Source: Sphingomonas mollis
Lineage (GTDB): Bacteria > Pseudomonadota > Alphaproteobacteria > Sphingomonadales > Sphingomonadaceae
DNA: 64,000 nt
Assembly (NCBI RefSeq): GCF_016427505.1
Contig: NZ_JAELXS010000010.1
Coordinates: forward strand, 1-64,000
Direction of reading: 5' to 3'
Shown: one piece after another, positions 56,643 to 64,000 of the stretch
How the letters are laid out: every line of letters begins with the position of its first letter
Position numbering within the stretch: the stretch's first letter is position 1
Made by a program: the position numbers and the translations under genes
Notes under the pieces: generated by a model
The model's database searches: none
What the model was told of the DNA's origin: nothing
Seen by the model: the letters and a program-made list of their open reading frames with translations, nothing else

Positions 56643-58231
56643 TCCGCCGCGACCGCTTCGGGCAGGCGCACCGTGTCGGCCGGCGTCCGGATCGCGCGCG
56701 GCTTGCGGACGCGGGGCCGGTGGCGGGCGACGCGGCGCGCGGTCCAGCCGAAACCGAGGCTGAGCACCAGCAGCACCGCATCGACCGTCGCCATCAACCA
56801 GTCCGATGCCGCGATCCACTGGACCAGCCCCGGTCGCAGGACCAGCAGGTCGCACGCGATCACGCCGATCAGCCCGATCGCGGTCGCCGCCAGCAGCATC
56901 GTCCAGCCCCGCACCGGCCGCAGGACCAGCGCCGCCAGCGCGGCGATGCCCCAGGTGACGAACAGAACCGTGATCTCCCGCTCCGCCCGGTCGGGGGTGG
57001 CGAGCGGCAACAGCCGGTTGGCGAGGAACAAGCCGGTGCAGCCGAGCGGAAAGCCGGCGATGACCGCGATGTTCAGCCGCTCGACGACGCGGAATCCGAA
57101 CGGCGGGCGCAGCGGATCGGCCAGCTTCTCGCGCCGCTTCACTGTCCACAGGACGAGGCCACTGGCCACCATCACCGTGCCGCCCAGCCCGCACAGGAAA
57201 TACAGCCAGCGCATCGTCAGGTCGCCGAAGCGGCCGGCGTGCAGGCCGATCATCGCGCCGTATGTGGTGATCGCGCCGTTCGGCGGAGGCGACCGCCACA
57301 ACAGCCGCCCGGTGACGCCGTCATAGGTGACGCGCGCGCCATAGGTGGCCAGCGTCGCCTTGCTGGCCCGCGTCATCGTGACGCGCGCCGCGGCGTCGCC
57401 GGGTTCGGCCACCTCGATAAAGCCGACCGGGCCGCCCAGCTGGTGCTCGCCGTCGCGGACCAGCGCGGCCAGATCGACCAGCGGCGCGGGGCGGCCGGTC
57501 CGGGCGACCGCCTCCGACGCGGGGAACAGCGCGGTGAACAGCTTCGTACCGTCGGCATAATTGGCGACGGTCGCCCACGGCATCAGCATCGTCGCCAGCG
57601 TGACGAGGCCGGTATAGGTAATCATCAGATGGAACGGCAGGCCCAGCACCGCGGTGGCGTTATGCCCGTCGAGCCACGACCGCTGGCCCTTTTCCCGGCG
57701 CAGCGTGAAGAAGTCTCTGAAGATCTTCTTGTGCGTCACGATCCCGGTCAGGATCGCGACCAGCATCATCATCGCTGCCACCCCGACCAGCCAGCGCGCC
57801 CAGATCACCGGCATGTAATGAAGGTCGAAATGGAAGCGGTAGAAGAAGTCGCCGCCCCGCGTCTCGCGCGCGACGGGCGCACCGTCCGCGCCGATCAGCG
57901 CGAAGGTGTCGCGCCGGCGTCGCCGCTCGCCCTTGGCGGCCGGATCGGGCTGCGGCACCCAGAAGACATAGGTGCCGGGGCCGTCGGTGCCGGCGATCGT
58001 GACGAACCACGTCTTCGCATCCGGCACCTTCCGCTCCAGGAAACGCTGCGCACCGGCGAGCGCCGCCAGCGGCCGTTCGACACGCGGGGTTTCCGGTCGC
58101 ATCCAGCGGTTGAGCGGCTCGCGCCAATAGGCGGCGGTGCCGGCGACGAAGATGATGAACAGCACCCAGCCGAGCAACAGCCCCGACCAGGTGTGGAGCG
58201 TCGATTGCGACTGGCGGAAGCCCCGGTTCAT
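56639..58231 (-). CDS. PepSY-domain membrane protein (siderophore-iron reductase type)
   Basis: 530 residues from the ATG at 58231. TM1 is at about 15-37 (WSGLLLGWVLFIIFVAGTAAY). A first PepSY-like soluble part follows, then FHFDLHYMPVIWARWLVGVA with conserved His, a second helix pair with HKKIFRDFFTLRREKGQRSWLDGHN, and a large periplasmic PepSY part (about 250-340). A final group of helices ends in a basic tail. Such proteins sit beside TonB receptors and are thought to reduce or handle siderophore iron using haem ligated by the membrane His residues. Confidence 0.88.
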   Translation of the reverse strand: MNRGFRQSQSTLHTWSGLLLGWVLFIIFVAGTAAYWREPLNRWMRPETPRVERPLAALAGAQRFLERKVPDAKTWFVTIAGTDGPGTYVFWVPQPDPAAKGERRRRRDTFALIGADGAPVARETRGGDFFYRFHFDLHYMPVIWARWLVGVAAMMMLVAILTGIVTHKKIFRDFFTLRREKGQRSWLDGHNATAVLGLPFHLMITYTGLVTLATMLMPWATVANYADGTKLFTALFPASEAVARTGRPAPLVDLAALVRDGEHQLGGPVGFIEVAEPGDAAARVTMTRASKATLATYGARVTYDGVTGRLLWRSPPPNGAITTYGAMIGLHAGRFGDLTMRWLYFLCGLGGTVMVASGLVLWTVKRREKLADPLRPPFGFRVVERLNIAVIAGFPLGCTGLFLANRLLPLATPDRAEREITVLFVTWGIAALAALVLRPVRGWTMLLAATAIGLIGVIACDLLVLRPGLVQWIAASDWLMATVDAVLLVLSLGFGWTARRVARHRPRVRKPRAIRTPADTVRLPEAVAAE

Positions 58232-58241
58232 GCCCAGATGC

Positions 58242-58547
58242 TCATACCCGGCCCCCCATCGCGACCGACAGCCATGCGATGGCCCCGGCGACCGCGCCAG
58301 CGACCAGCAATGTCCACAGCGCCCGCCAGCCGCTGCGCGCGGCATAGGCCCACATCGCGGCCCCGGCGCAGAGGGCAAAGGCGACCATGGTGGCGGTGAC
58401 GGTCGCGCCCGCCGGCGTCATCGGCAGCAGCCGGGCCAGCGCCATCGCCCACAGGCTGGCGACCGCATAGCCGACCGGCATGGCGGCGAGGATGCGAAGG
58501 CTCGCATCGCCGCGCCGTCGCCATGACATTCCTCTGCGCCGCGCCAT
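58242..58547 (-). CDS. DUF3649-like small membrane protein
   Basis: 101 residues from the ATG at 58547 (ATG at 58529 also possible). Helices include VGYAVASLWAMALARLLPMT and a TMVAFALCAGAAMWAYAAR segment, then ALWTLLVAGAVAGAIAWLS. Order TonB receptor - DUF3649 - PepSY - DUF3325 is the usual siderophore uptake operon. Separated from the PepSY gene by 10 bases. Confidence 0.75.
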   Translation of the reverse strand: MARRRGMSWRRRGDASLRILAAMPVGYAVASLWAMALARLLPMTPAGATVTATMVAFALCAGAAMWAYAARSGWRALWTLLVAGAVAGAIAWLSVAMGGRV

Positions 58548-58589
58548 GTCCGGTCCCGCCCTGTCCGCTCCCATTGCCCGGCTCGCCTT

Positions 58590-60842
58590 CTAGAAGGCCA
58601 CGCGGATGTTGCCCATCACCCGCCGCGGTTCGCCATAGAAGCCGCCCGGCCCGCCAAAGGCGAAGCGGACGTTGCGGTAATAGCCCTTGTCCAGCAGGTT
58701 GGTGGCGTTGACGCTCAGCGTCACGCGTTCGGTGATCTTGTACCGGCCGAGCAGGTCGACGGTGGCATAGGCGCCCTGTTCGACCGTGCCGGGGATCAGC
58801 ACCGGCGTGCCGTTGGCGTTGAAACGACCCGACGGCACGTTGCCCCGGTCGAAGATGCGCGACTGCGCGGTGACGCCCCCGCCGATCGTCAACCGGTCAC
58901 CCGGTAAACGATACGTCGTGTAGACGCGCCCGACATGCAGCGGGAACCACGGCACGGCGCGGACGCCCAGCCGATCCTCGGTCCGGGCATAGGTATAGCT
59001 GCCGTTGATCGTCCAGCCGGGCAGCGGATCGCCCGACACTTCCGCCTCGCCGCCCCAGGTCTTGATGCCCGACACCGAGATCGACGGCGTCAAATTGCCC
59101 GGCAGCGAGTTGGGAATGCCGTTGGGGTCGGTAAGCGTCAGATTGTCCTGCTTGATGTGGAAACCCGCGACCGACAGGGTGAAGCCTTCGCCGAACGGCG
59201 TCGCCTTCACCCCCGCCTCGTAATTCGCGCCCGTCGTCGGGGGCAGGACGTCGTTGTTCACGTTGCGCGCGGACACCGGATTGAAGACCGACGCGTAGCT
59301 GGCATAGAGCGACACCGCCTTGGTGAGATCGACCACGACACCGCCATAGGGCGCCCATTTCTTTTCGTGCTGCACGCTGTTCGGACCATCCGGCACCAGC
59401 GCACCGGCGGCATTGTAATCGTTCCGATCGACGCGGTAATCGGTGTAGCGCGCACCGACGATGACCTTCAGCCAGTCCGCCGGGTTCAGTCGCACGACGC
59501 CGTATCCGCCGATCTGGCGCAGGTCCTGCGAGAACAGCAGCGCATCGGTACGGACGATGGCCGGCCGGGGGATGGCGGGGTTCCACGGATCGATATCGAT
59601 CGTGGCGGCGGTCGGATAACCGGGAGTAATTGCAGTGGTGAAGCCAGTGCGGCCAGCCGCGAAATCGCGCTCGAAATAGTTCAGGCCACCGACCACCTCA
59701 TGCTCGCGGCCGAACAGCCTGACCTTGCCCGCGACATAGCCATCGACCGAATCCTCGTTCTGGTCGACCTCGCCGTAAAAGCTGAACGGCGTGCCGATGC
59801 CGGTGCCGTCGCGATTGGGATAGCCGTTGGGCGCGTTGAACAACGTGCTGTCATTGTCGCCGCGCCGACCGTTGTAGCTGACCCGCGCCACCCAGTCGCG
59901 ACCGATATCCTGTTCGACCGACGCGAACACCGTCGTCGTCTCGCGCAGCCACTGGTTGAAATTGGCGGCGGTGCTGAACGATCGCGGGAAGTTCGTCTTC
60001 GTGCCGTCGCTATAGAGCAGCGGCACCGATCCCCAGCCGGAACCGCGCGAATCCGTGCGCAGATAATCCGCCCCGATGCGCAGCCGGGTGTGCGGCGTCA
60101 CGTCCCATTCGATCGTGCCGTACAGCACGGGAATACGATCATGCTGGTAATCTATATACGACGCCCGGTCGGTGTACGCCGCGACGATGCGCGCGCGGAC
60201 CGATCCGTCCTTCGTCACCGGCCCGCCGACATCGCCCTCGAAGCGATAGGTCGAGAAGCTGCCGCCCTGCATCGTGTAATAGCCGCGGAATTCGGCCGGC
60301 GCGCGCTTGCGGATCAGGTTCACCGTCGCCGACGGATCGCCGACCCCCGCGACCAGACCGGCCGCCCCGCGGATCACCTCGACCCGGTCATAGATCGCCA
60401 TGTCGCCGACCGCGCTGTTTTCGTACCCGCTGACCTGATAGATCGTCGGCACGCCATCCAGCTGGAAATTGCGCACCGCGAAGCCGCGGATGTTGAAATT
60501 GGTACGGTTGCTGTCGGTGGTGGAGATCGTGACGCCGGGCGTCTGGGCCAGCACCTCGATCACGCTGGTGAGGTTGAAATCCTCGATCCGCTGGCGATCG
60601 ACGACGGTCACCGATTGCGGCGTTTCCTTCAGCGTCAGCGGCAGTTTCATCGCCGTGGTCGGCCGTTTGTCCTTTTCGCCGGTGACGACGATGTCCTGAT
60701 CCTGATCGGGCTCCCCGGCACCGGTGCCGGCGTCCGCTGATGATGATGACGATGGGGACGGCGACGGTATTGCGGCAGGATCGATCGCCGGCGCCCCCGC
60801 CAGAACAAGCGCCATCGACAACAGGCTAGAACCAGCCAACAC
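58590..60842 (-). CDS. TonB-dependent ferric-siderophore receptor
   Basis: 750 residues. The GTG at 60842 is preceded by AAAGGGG. Short signal sequence, Ser/Pro linker, TonB-box-like DIVVTGEKD (about 50-58), plug domain (TLKETPQSVTVVDRQRIEDF; TNFNIRGFAVRNFQLDGVP; YDRVEVIRGAAGL), then a 22-strand barrel ending GEPRRVMGNIRVAF. These are hallmarks of FpvA/FoxA-type siderophore receptors. A Fur-like site lies 17-37 bases upstream. First gene of the iron operon that runs down to 56355. Confidence 0.93.
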   Translation of the reverse strand: MLAGSSLLSMALVLAGAPAIDPAAIPSPSPSSSSSADAGTGAGEPDQDQDIVVTGEKDKRPTTAMKLPLTLKETPQSVTVVDRQRIEDFNLTSVIEVLAQTPGVTISTTDSNRTNFNIRGFAVRNFQLDGVPTIYQVSGYENSAVGDMAIYDRVEVIRGAAGLVAGVGDPSATVNLIRKRAPAEFRGYYTMQGGSFSTYRFEGDVGGPVTKDGSVRARIVAAYTDRASYIDYQHDRIPVLYGTIEWDVTPHTRLRIGADYLRTDSRGSGWGSVPLLYSDGTKTNFPRSFSTAANFNQWLRETTTVFASVEQDIGRDWVARVSYNGRRGDNDSTLFNAPNGYPNRDGTGIGTPFSFYGEVDQNEDSVDGYVAGKVRLFGREHEVVGGLNYFERDFAAGRTGFTTAITPGYPTAATIDIDPWNPAIPRPAIVRTDALLFSQDLRQIGGYGVVRLNPADWLKVIVGARYTDYRVDRNDYNAAGALVPDGPNSVQHEKKWAPYGGVVVDLTKAVSLYASYASVFNPVSARNVNNDVLPPTTGANYEAGVKATPFGEGFTLSVAGFHIKQDNLTLTDPNGIPNSLPGNLTPSISVSGIKTWGGEAEVSGDPLPGWTINGSYTYARTEDRLGVRAVPWFPLHVGRVYTTYRLPGDRLTIGGGVTAQSRIFDRGNVPSGRFNANGTPVLIPGTVEQGAYATVDLLGRYKITERVTLSVNATNLLDKGYYRNVRFAFGGPGGFYGEPRRVMGNIRVAF

Positions 60843-60858
60843 TTCACCACCCCTTTAT

Positions 60859-60879
60859 TTGATAGCTATTCTCATTAGC
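60859..60879 (-). promoter_or_regulatory. Fur-box-like operator
   Basis: On the minus strand the sequence is GCTAATGAGAATAGCTATCA, close to the Fur consensus built from GATAAT-type hexamers. It lies directly upstream of the receptor's ribosome site, so iron-replete Fur would block transcription of the whole uptake operon. Confidence 0.7.
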
Positions 60880-61079
60880 GAACAAGGGCGGGGGCGTAAA
60901 CCCTCATGACGGATCGTTCATGGTTTTTATGTCCCGGATGGAACCCACCGGCGGAAACGGGTGCGTTAACCCATATTTACTCCGGAAGATTTTATACCCT
61001 CGCATATCTTATCGTCGGCAAAACCGGTGATAGGCCCGGCCGGCACGCATCCCGCCTGCATACGGGCGTGAAATATCCT

Positions 61080-61508
61080 ATGGAAATCAGTGCAATCGCC
61101 GGCCTGTCGGTCCTGGTCGTTGAGGACATGTATCTGATCGGCGCCAGTCTGGCCGCGGGGCTGGAACAGGCCGGCGCGCATGTCATCGGCCCGATCGGCA
61201 CCGTCCGGGAAGCACTGGCCGCGCTCGATCCGCTGCCCGATCTCGCGACGCTGGACATACAACTGGACCGCGAGACGTCGTTCCCGGTCGCCGACGAACT
61301 GGTCCGGCTGGGCATCCCCTTCGTCTTCGCGACGGCGACGGGCAGCAGCATTCCGGCCGCGCATCGAGAGCGTATCGTCTGCGCCAAACCCTATACGATC
61401 ATCGCGATCCTGACGGCGCTGCACCGCGCGCTGGCGGGTGCCGGCATCAGCAATCCGCCCGTAATGGCCGCGACAATCGTCACGCAACGCCTTGTCTTAT
61501 CGGCCTGA
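61080..61508 (+). CDS. Single-domain response regulator
   Basis: 142 residues. Receiver domain only: acidic pair Glu15-Asp16 (VVEDMYLIG), phosphoacceptor Asp59 (LATLDIQLD), Thr/Ser switch in FATATG and Lys103 in CAKPY. No output domain. It resembles the stand-alone receivers that compete in alphaproteobacterial HWE-kinase signalling. The upstream frame to 60906 is not supported. Ribosome site weak. No kinase gene adjacent. Confidence 0.85.
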   Translation: MEISAIAGLSVLVVEDMYLIGASLAAGLEQAGAHVIGPIGTVREALAALDPLPDLATLDIQLDRETSFPVADELVRLGIPFVFATATGSSIPAAHRERIVCAKPYTIIAILTALHRALAGAGISNPPVMAATIVTQRLVLSA

Positions 61509-61547
61509 AACGGACATCCGCGAACCGAACAGGCTGGGGGCAGCGCC

Positions 61548-62330
61548 GTGAACACCAACCGCACCATGGACGTCGCCGCGCTTGCCGCGCTGGTATGGAT
61601 CGCAGCCGCCACCCTGCATGAAGGGCTGGGGCACGGCGTCGCGTGCCGGCTGATGGGCGGCGACCCGATCGGCTGGAGCACCTTCCACTTCAACTGCGAC
61701 CATCGATCGGTATCGCTGCCGGGATGGCGGACGATCGCGGGGGCGGGCACCGCCGTGAACGTCGTCCTGATGGTATTCGGCTATCTGTGGTGGCGTCGCG
61801 GCATCGACCCGATGGCCCGGCTGGCGGCGTGGACCGTCGTCGCCGTGAACGGCCTGACGACATTCGGCTATCTGGTGTTTTCGGCGGCCTTCGGGATCGG
61901 CGACTGGAATACGGCCGGCGTGATCGCCGGCGTGTCGAACACCGGGCTGGCGCGGGCCATGCTGGCGATCATCGGCATCGCCGGCTATGTCGCCGTCATC
62001 CGTTTGAGCGGCACGATGCTGTCACGGATGCTGCAAGGCCCGACCGCGACGGCGGACGCGCGGCGGATCACGACGACCATCTGGCTGACGACGGGTATCG
62101 TCTCGCTGTTGGCGGGCCTGATGGCGGGGGCCGACTGGCGCTCGACCCTGGGGGCCGCGCTCGGCGTGGCGCTGGGCGGCAATGCGGGGCTGCTGACCAT
62201 TCCCCGCTTCACGACGTCATCGAACGAGCCGGGGACGTTCGCGCCCCGCAAAAGCGTGGCGTTGCGCGTGGTGGCGGTCCTGTCGGTCGCGGCCTTCGTA
62301 TCGATCCTCGGTCCGGGCGTGCGCCTCTGA
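61548..62330 (+). CDS. Membrane protein with HExxH motif (M50-like)
   Basis: 260 residues starting at a GTG. About six hydrophobic helices. The first ends in TLHEGLGHGVAC, an HExxH zinc motif inside a membrane segment as in site-2/M50 proteases. A second zinc ligand (usually an Asp in an N/DxxPxxxLDG motif) is not clearly present; AVNVVLMVFGY occupies a comparable place. It could be an intramembrane protease or a catalytically dead relative. It follows the response regulator gene by 39 bases. Confidence 0.6.
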   Translation: MNTNRTMDVAALAALVWIAAATLHEGLGHGVACRLMGGDPIGWSTFHFNCDHRSVSLPGWRTIAGAGTAVNVVLMVFGYLWWRRGIDPMARLAAWTVVAVNGLTTFGYLVFSAAFGIGDWNTAGVIAGVSNTGLARAMLAIIGIAGYVAVIRLSGTMLSRMLQGPTATADARRITTTIWLTTGIVSLLAGLMAGADWRSTLGAALGVALGGNAGLLTIPRFTTSSNEPGTFAPRKSVALRVVAVLSVAAFVSILGPGVRL

Positions 62331-62353
62331 CGGCTGGCGGCTTCAGGCCGTTT

Positions 62354-62941
62354 TCAGCCGGCCGCCCGTATCGCCCCCGTATCGCCCAGCGCCCGCTCGA
62401 TCGCGGGCATCATCGCATCGGCGACCAGCGTGATGGCGGCTGCGTTGGGATGAAAGCGGTCGGCCAGCACCATCGCCGGATGGCCCAGCACCCCGGCGGG
62501 GAAGAACGCACAAGTGTTCGCGCCATGTTCGGTCGCCAGCAACGCATGCACACCCAGATACGCCGCGGCGCGATCGCGCAGGATGGCCGGCGGATCGACG
62601 ATGGTCAGCAGCACGGGCACGCCGCACCGCCCCAGTTCGATCAGGATCGCCGCCAGATTGGCACGCATCGACGCCGGGGCTACCTGACGCAGCACATCGT
62701 TGGCGCCCACCTGCACGATCGCGAGATCGGGGCGACGGGTCAGCCGCGACATCACCGTCGGCAGGCGGCGCAACACGTCCCCCGTCATGTCGCCGGATAC
62801 GCCGGCATTGATGACGCAGGCGTCCGGCCAGTCGACGCGCAGACGCTGTTCGATCCGGGCGGGCAGGCTGTCGGCCGAGGTCAGGCCGTAACCGGCGATC
62901 AGGCTATCGCCGATCGCCAGGATGAGCGGGGAGGAAATCAT
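62354..62941 (-). CDS. SGNH/GDSL hydrolase (TesA-like arylesterase)
   Basis: 195 residues. Block I LAIGDSLIAGYGL (Ser13), block II Gly49 in NAGVSGDMTGD, block III GANDV (Asn81), block V DRFHPN (Asp161, His164). All four catalytic blocks are present. No obvious signal peptide, so cytoplasmic, although TesA of E. coli is periplasmic. Probable esterase or lysophospholipase/thioesterase. It converges on the M50-like gene. Confidence 0.9.
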   Translation of the reverse strand: MISSPLILAIGDSLIAGYGLTSADSLPARIEQRLRVDWPDACVINAGVSGDMTGDVLRRLPTVMSRLTRRPDLAIVQVGANDVLRQVAPASMRANLAAILIELGRCGVPVLLTIVDPPAILRDRAAAYLGVHALLATEHGANTCAFFPAGVLGHPAMVLADRFHPNAAAITLVADAMMPAIERALGDTGAIRAAG

Positions 62942-63016
62942 CGTTCCCGAACAGATAGGAAGAACGATGGCGGCCGGAAAGGATGCCGGTCCATCGCCGA
63001 TGGACCGGCGATCGAC

Positions 63017-63388
63017 CTATTTCGCGTCCGACGCCTTGCGCCGCGTGCCGGTCGCGGCTTTCGCGCGGCGGGGCTTGGGGGGCGATTTCGGTGCGGACCG
63101 GGGCGATGATTTCGGCGCAGGCTTGGCTGGTGCCTTCTTGCGGCCGGTCAGCGCATAGAACAGTCCGCCCACCACACCCGCCGCCACGACAGCGATCGCA
63201 CCGATATAGGCGGTGCGCGGTTCGACCGACGGCAGCCGGGCGACGATGTCGGTCACGGTGCTGCTGACCGTGCCGTCATCCTTGCCCGACGATGCGTCCG
63301 CTGCGGGGGCGGCGGACTTGGCGTGGGGCGGCTCGGCGATCGGGTAGGGGGACTGGTTCCCGGCCGGGACGGTAGGAGAATGGGACAT
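63017..63388 (-). CDS. Single-pass membrane protein with Lys/Pro/Ala-rich tail
   Basis: 123 residues from the ATG at 63388 (GAAAGATC upstream). Disordered Ser/Pro N-terminus, one helix TAYIGAIAVVAAGVVGGLFY (about 60-79), then a strongly basic tail of KSSPRSAPKSPPKPRRAKAA type, like histone H1 C-termini. The tail may bind nucleic acid or acidic polymers at the membrane. No family name known to me. Confidence 0.7.
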   Translation of the reverse strand: MSHSPTVPAGNQSPYPIAEPPHAKSAAPAADASSGKDDGTVSSTVTDIVARLPSVEPRTAYIGAIAVVAAGVVGGLFYALTGRKKAPAKPAPKSSPRSAPKSPPKPRRAKAATGTRRKASDAK

Positions 63389-63473
63389 GATGATCTTTCG
63401 CGGTTGATCCAGGATAACGTCTGGTTGCCCGGAGGGTTGCTCGGGGATGAACCACTGACGGATCATCCCCCCG

Positions 63474-63543
63474 CCGTTCGGCCTGAGCGAAGTCGAAGGC
63501 CAGTTCTCCGCAAAGTGCTTCGACTTCGCTCAGCACGAACGGG
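63474..63543. repeat. Inverted repeat upstream of the basic membrane protein gene
   Basis: CCGTTCGGCCTGAGCGAAGT onward (63474-63499) pairs with 63518-63543. Related to the element at 20023-20140. It may end transcription of the DUF3597 gene. Confidence 0.85.
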
Positions 63544-63560
63544 CTGATTAAATCTGATCC

Positions 63561-63965
63561 TCAGTTGCGCAGCGAATCCGGCACCACGCCGCCATTCTCG
63601 GCCAGCTTCGCCATCACCGCCTTGTGCAGCGCGATGTTCTGTTCGGCGCTGCCGTCGGCACCGGCCTGCACGCCCAGCTCGTCACCCAGTTCCTTGCGCG
63701 CGGACAGGCTGGAATCCAGATCGAGCAGTTTCAGCAGATCGACGATCGACGTCTGATAATTACCGCCGCCATCCTTCATCGACGCCATTTCCGACAGCAC
63801 CGCGCCGACATCGACATTCTGTGGTGCCTCGGCCGGGGCGGGCGCGGGGGTCGGGGTGGCTGCCGGAGCCGCCTGCGGGGCGGGAGTTGGCGCGGCGGGG
63901 GCCGCAGGGGCGGCCGCCTTGGGGTGGCCGAAGATCTTCCCCATGATATTGCCGAAGATGCTCAT
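63561..63965 (-). CDS. DUF3597-family protein
   Basis: 134 residues. MSIFGNIMGKIFGH, a long Ala/Pro linker (residues about 15-47), then the conserved domain NVDVGAVLSEMASMKDGGGN, QTSIVDLLKLLDLDSSLSAR, KELGDELGV and a helical end. This is the usual layout of DUF3597, found in many proteobacteria with stress or LysM partners. Function unknown; cytoplasmic. The Pro/Ala linker length is likely variable between strains. Confidence 0.9.
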   Translation of the reverse strand: MSIFGNIMGKIFGHPKAAAPAAPAAPTPAPQAAPAATPTPAPAPAEAPQNVDVGAVLSEMASMKDGGGNYQTSIVDLLKLLDLDSSLSARKELGDELGVQAGADGSAEQNIALHKAVMAKLAENGGVVPDSLRN

Positions 63966-64000
63966 CGTGTCCGTCCTTCATGACGCCCGCACCGGGGCGA

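Overview
The window is a strongly G+C-rich alphaproteobacterial chromosome segment. Gene content points to a sphingomonad (Sphingomonas-like): a giant autotransporter, a PEPxxWA-type PEP-CTERM protein, a TonB-dependent siderophore receptor with its PepSY/DUF3649/DUF3325 companions, OprP-like porin, DUF892/DUF3597 stress proteins, and several kinds of short inverted repeats between genes. The genus is inferred from gene content only. No rRNA, tRNA or CRISPR array was seen.

Layout. 0-12.4 kb: the 5' part of an IS630-type transposase at the left edge, a 2375-residue autotransporter, a small membrane protein, a secreted-protein gene interrupted at a run of nine C, a lipoprotein, a glycine-zipper protein, a Tat-exported SDR and a PEP-CTERM protein. 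12.4-14.9 kb: an HNH-type gene, then a patch of decayed genes (interrupted ribbon-helix-helix gene, frameshifted membrane gene resembling the start of a conjugative coupling protein, small TraC-like ORF) around a large palindrome. I read this patch as the relic of a mobilization module. 14.9-23.3 kb: a TctD/TctE-type two-component system facing a periplasmic binding protein, an OprP-type porin and a CitMHS citrate symporter, then an AbrB-type membrane protein and an alpha/beta hydrolase. This looks like a di/tricarboxylate sensing and uptake locus. 23.3-33.3 kb: STAS-like protein, aldo/keto reductase, small unknowns, SulP transporter, a second (short) Mfd-like helicase, a broken gene, an unknown and an NhaP-type antiporter.

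33.4-45.9 kb is the most unusual part. A GH130 phosphorylase converges on a seven-gene minus-strand run, mostly joined by 4-base ATGA overlaps: spore-photoproduct-lyase-like radical SAM protein, metallophosphoesterase, glycosyltransferase, glycosyltransferase fused to UDP-galactopyranose mutase, glycosyltransferase fused to a Gfo/Idh/MocA oxidoreductase, an MDR dehydrogenase, and, after a repeat, a glycosyltransferase fused to a clan GH-A glycosidase. I infer an orphan glycan-building (possibly galactofuranose-containing) system.

46-64 kb: small exported and stress proteins, a polytopic glycosyltransferase-like protein, an arabinan-degrading pair (GH51 + GH43), a HigBA toxin-antitoxin pair, DUF892, an AI-2E-family permease, a repeat block, a Fur-type iron uptake locus, a single-domain response regulator, an HExxH membrane protein, an SGNH hydrolase and DUF3597. 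Family names come from recognising motifs by eye; no database search was run. Start sites were chosen from Shine-Dalgarno position and coupling to neighbours.
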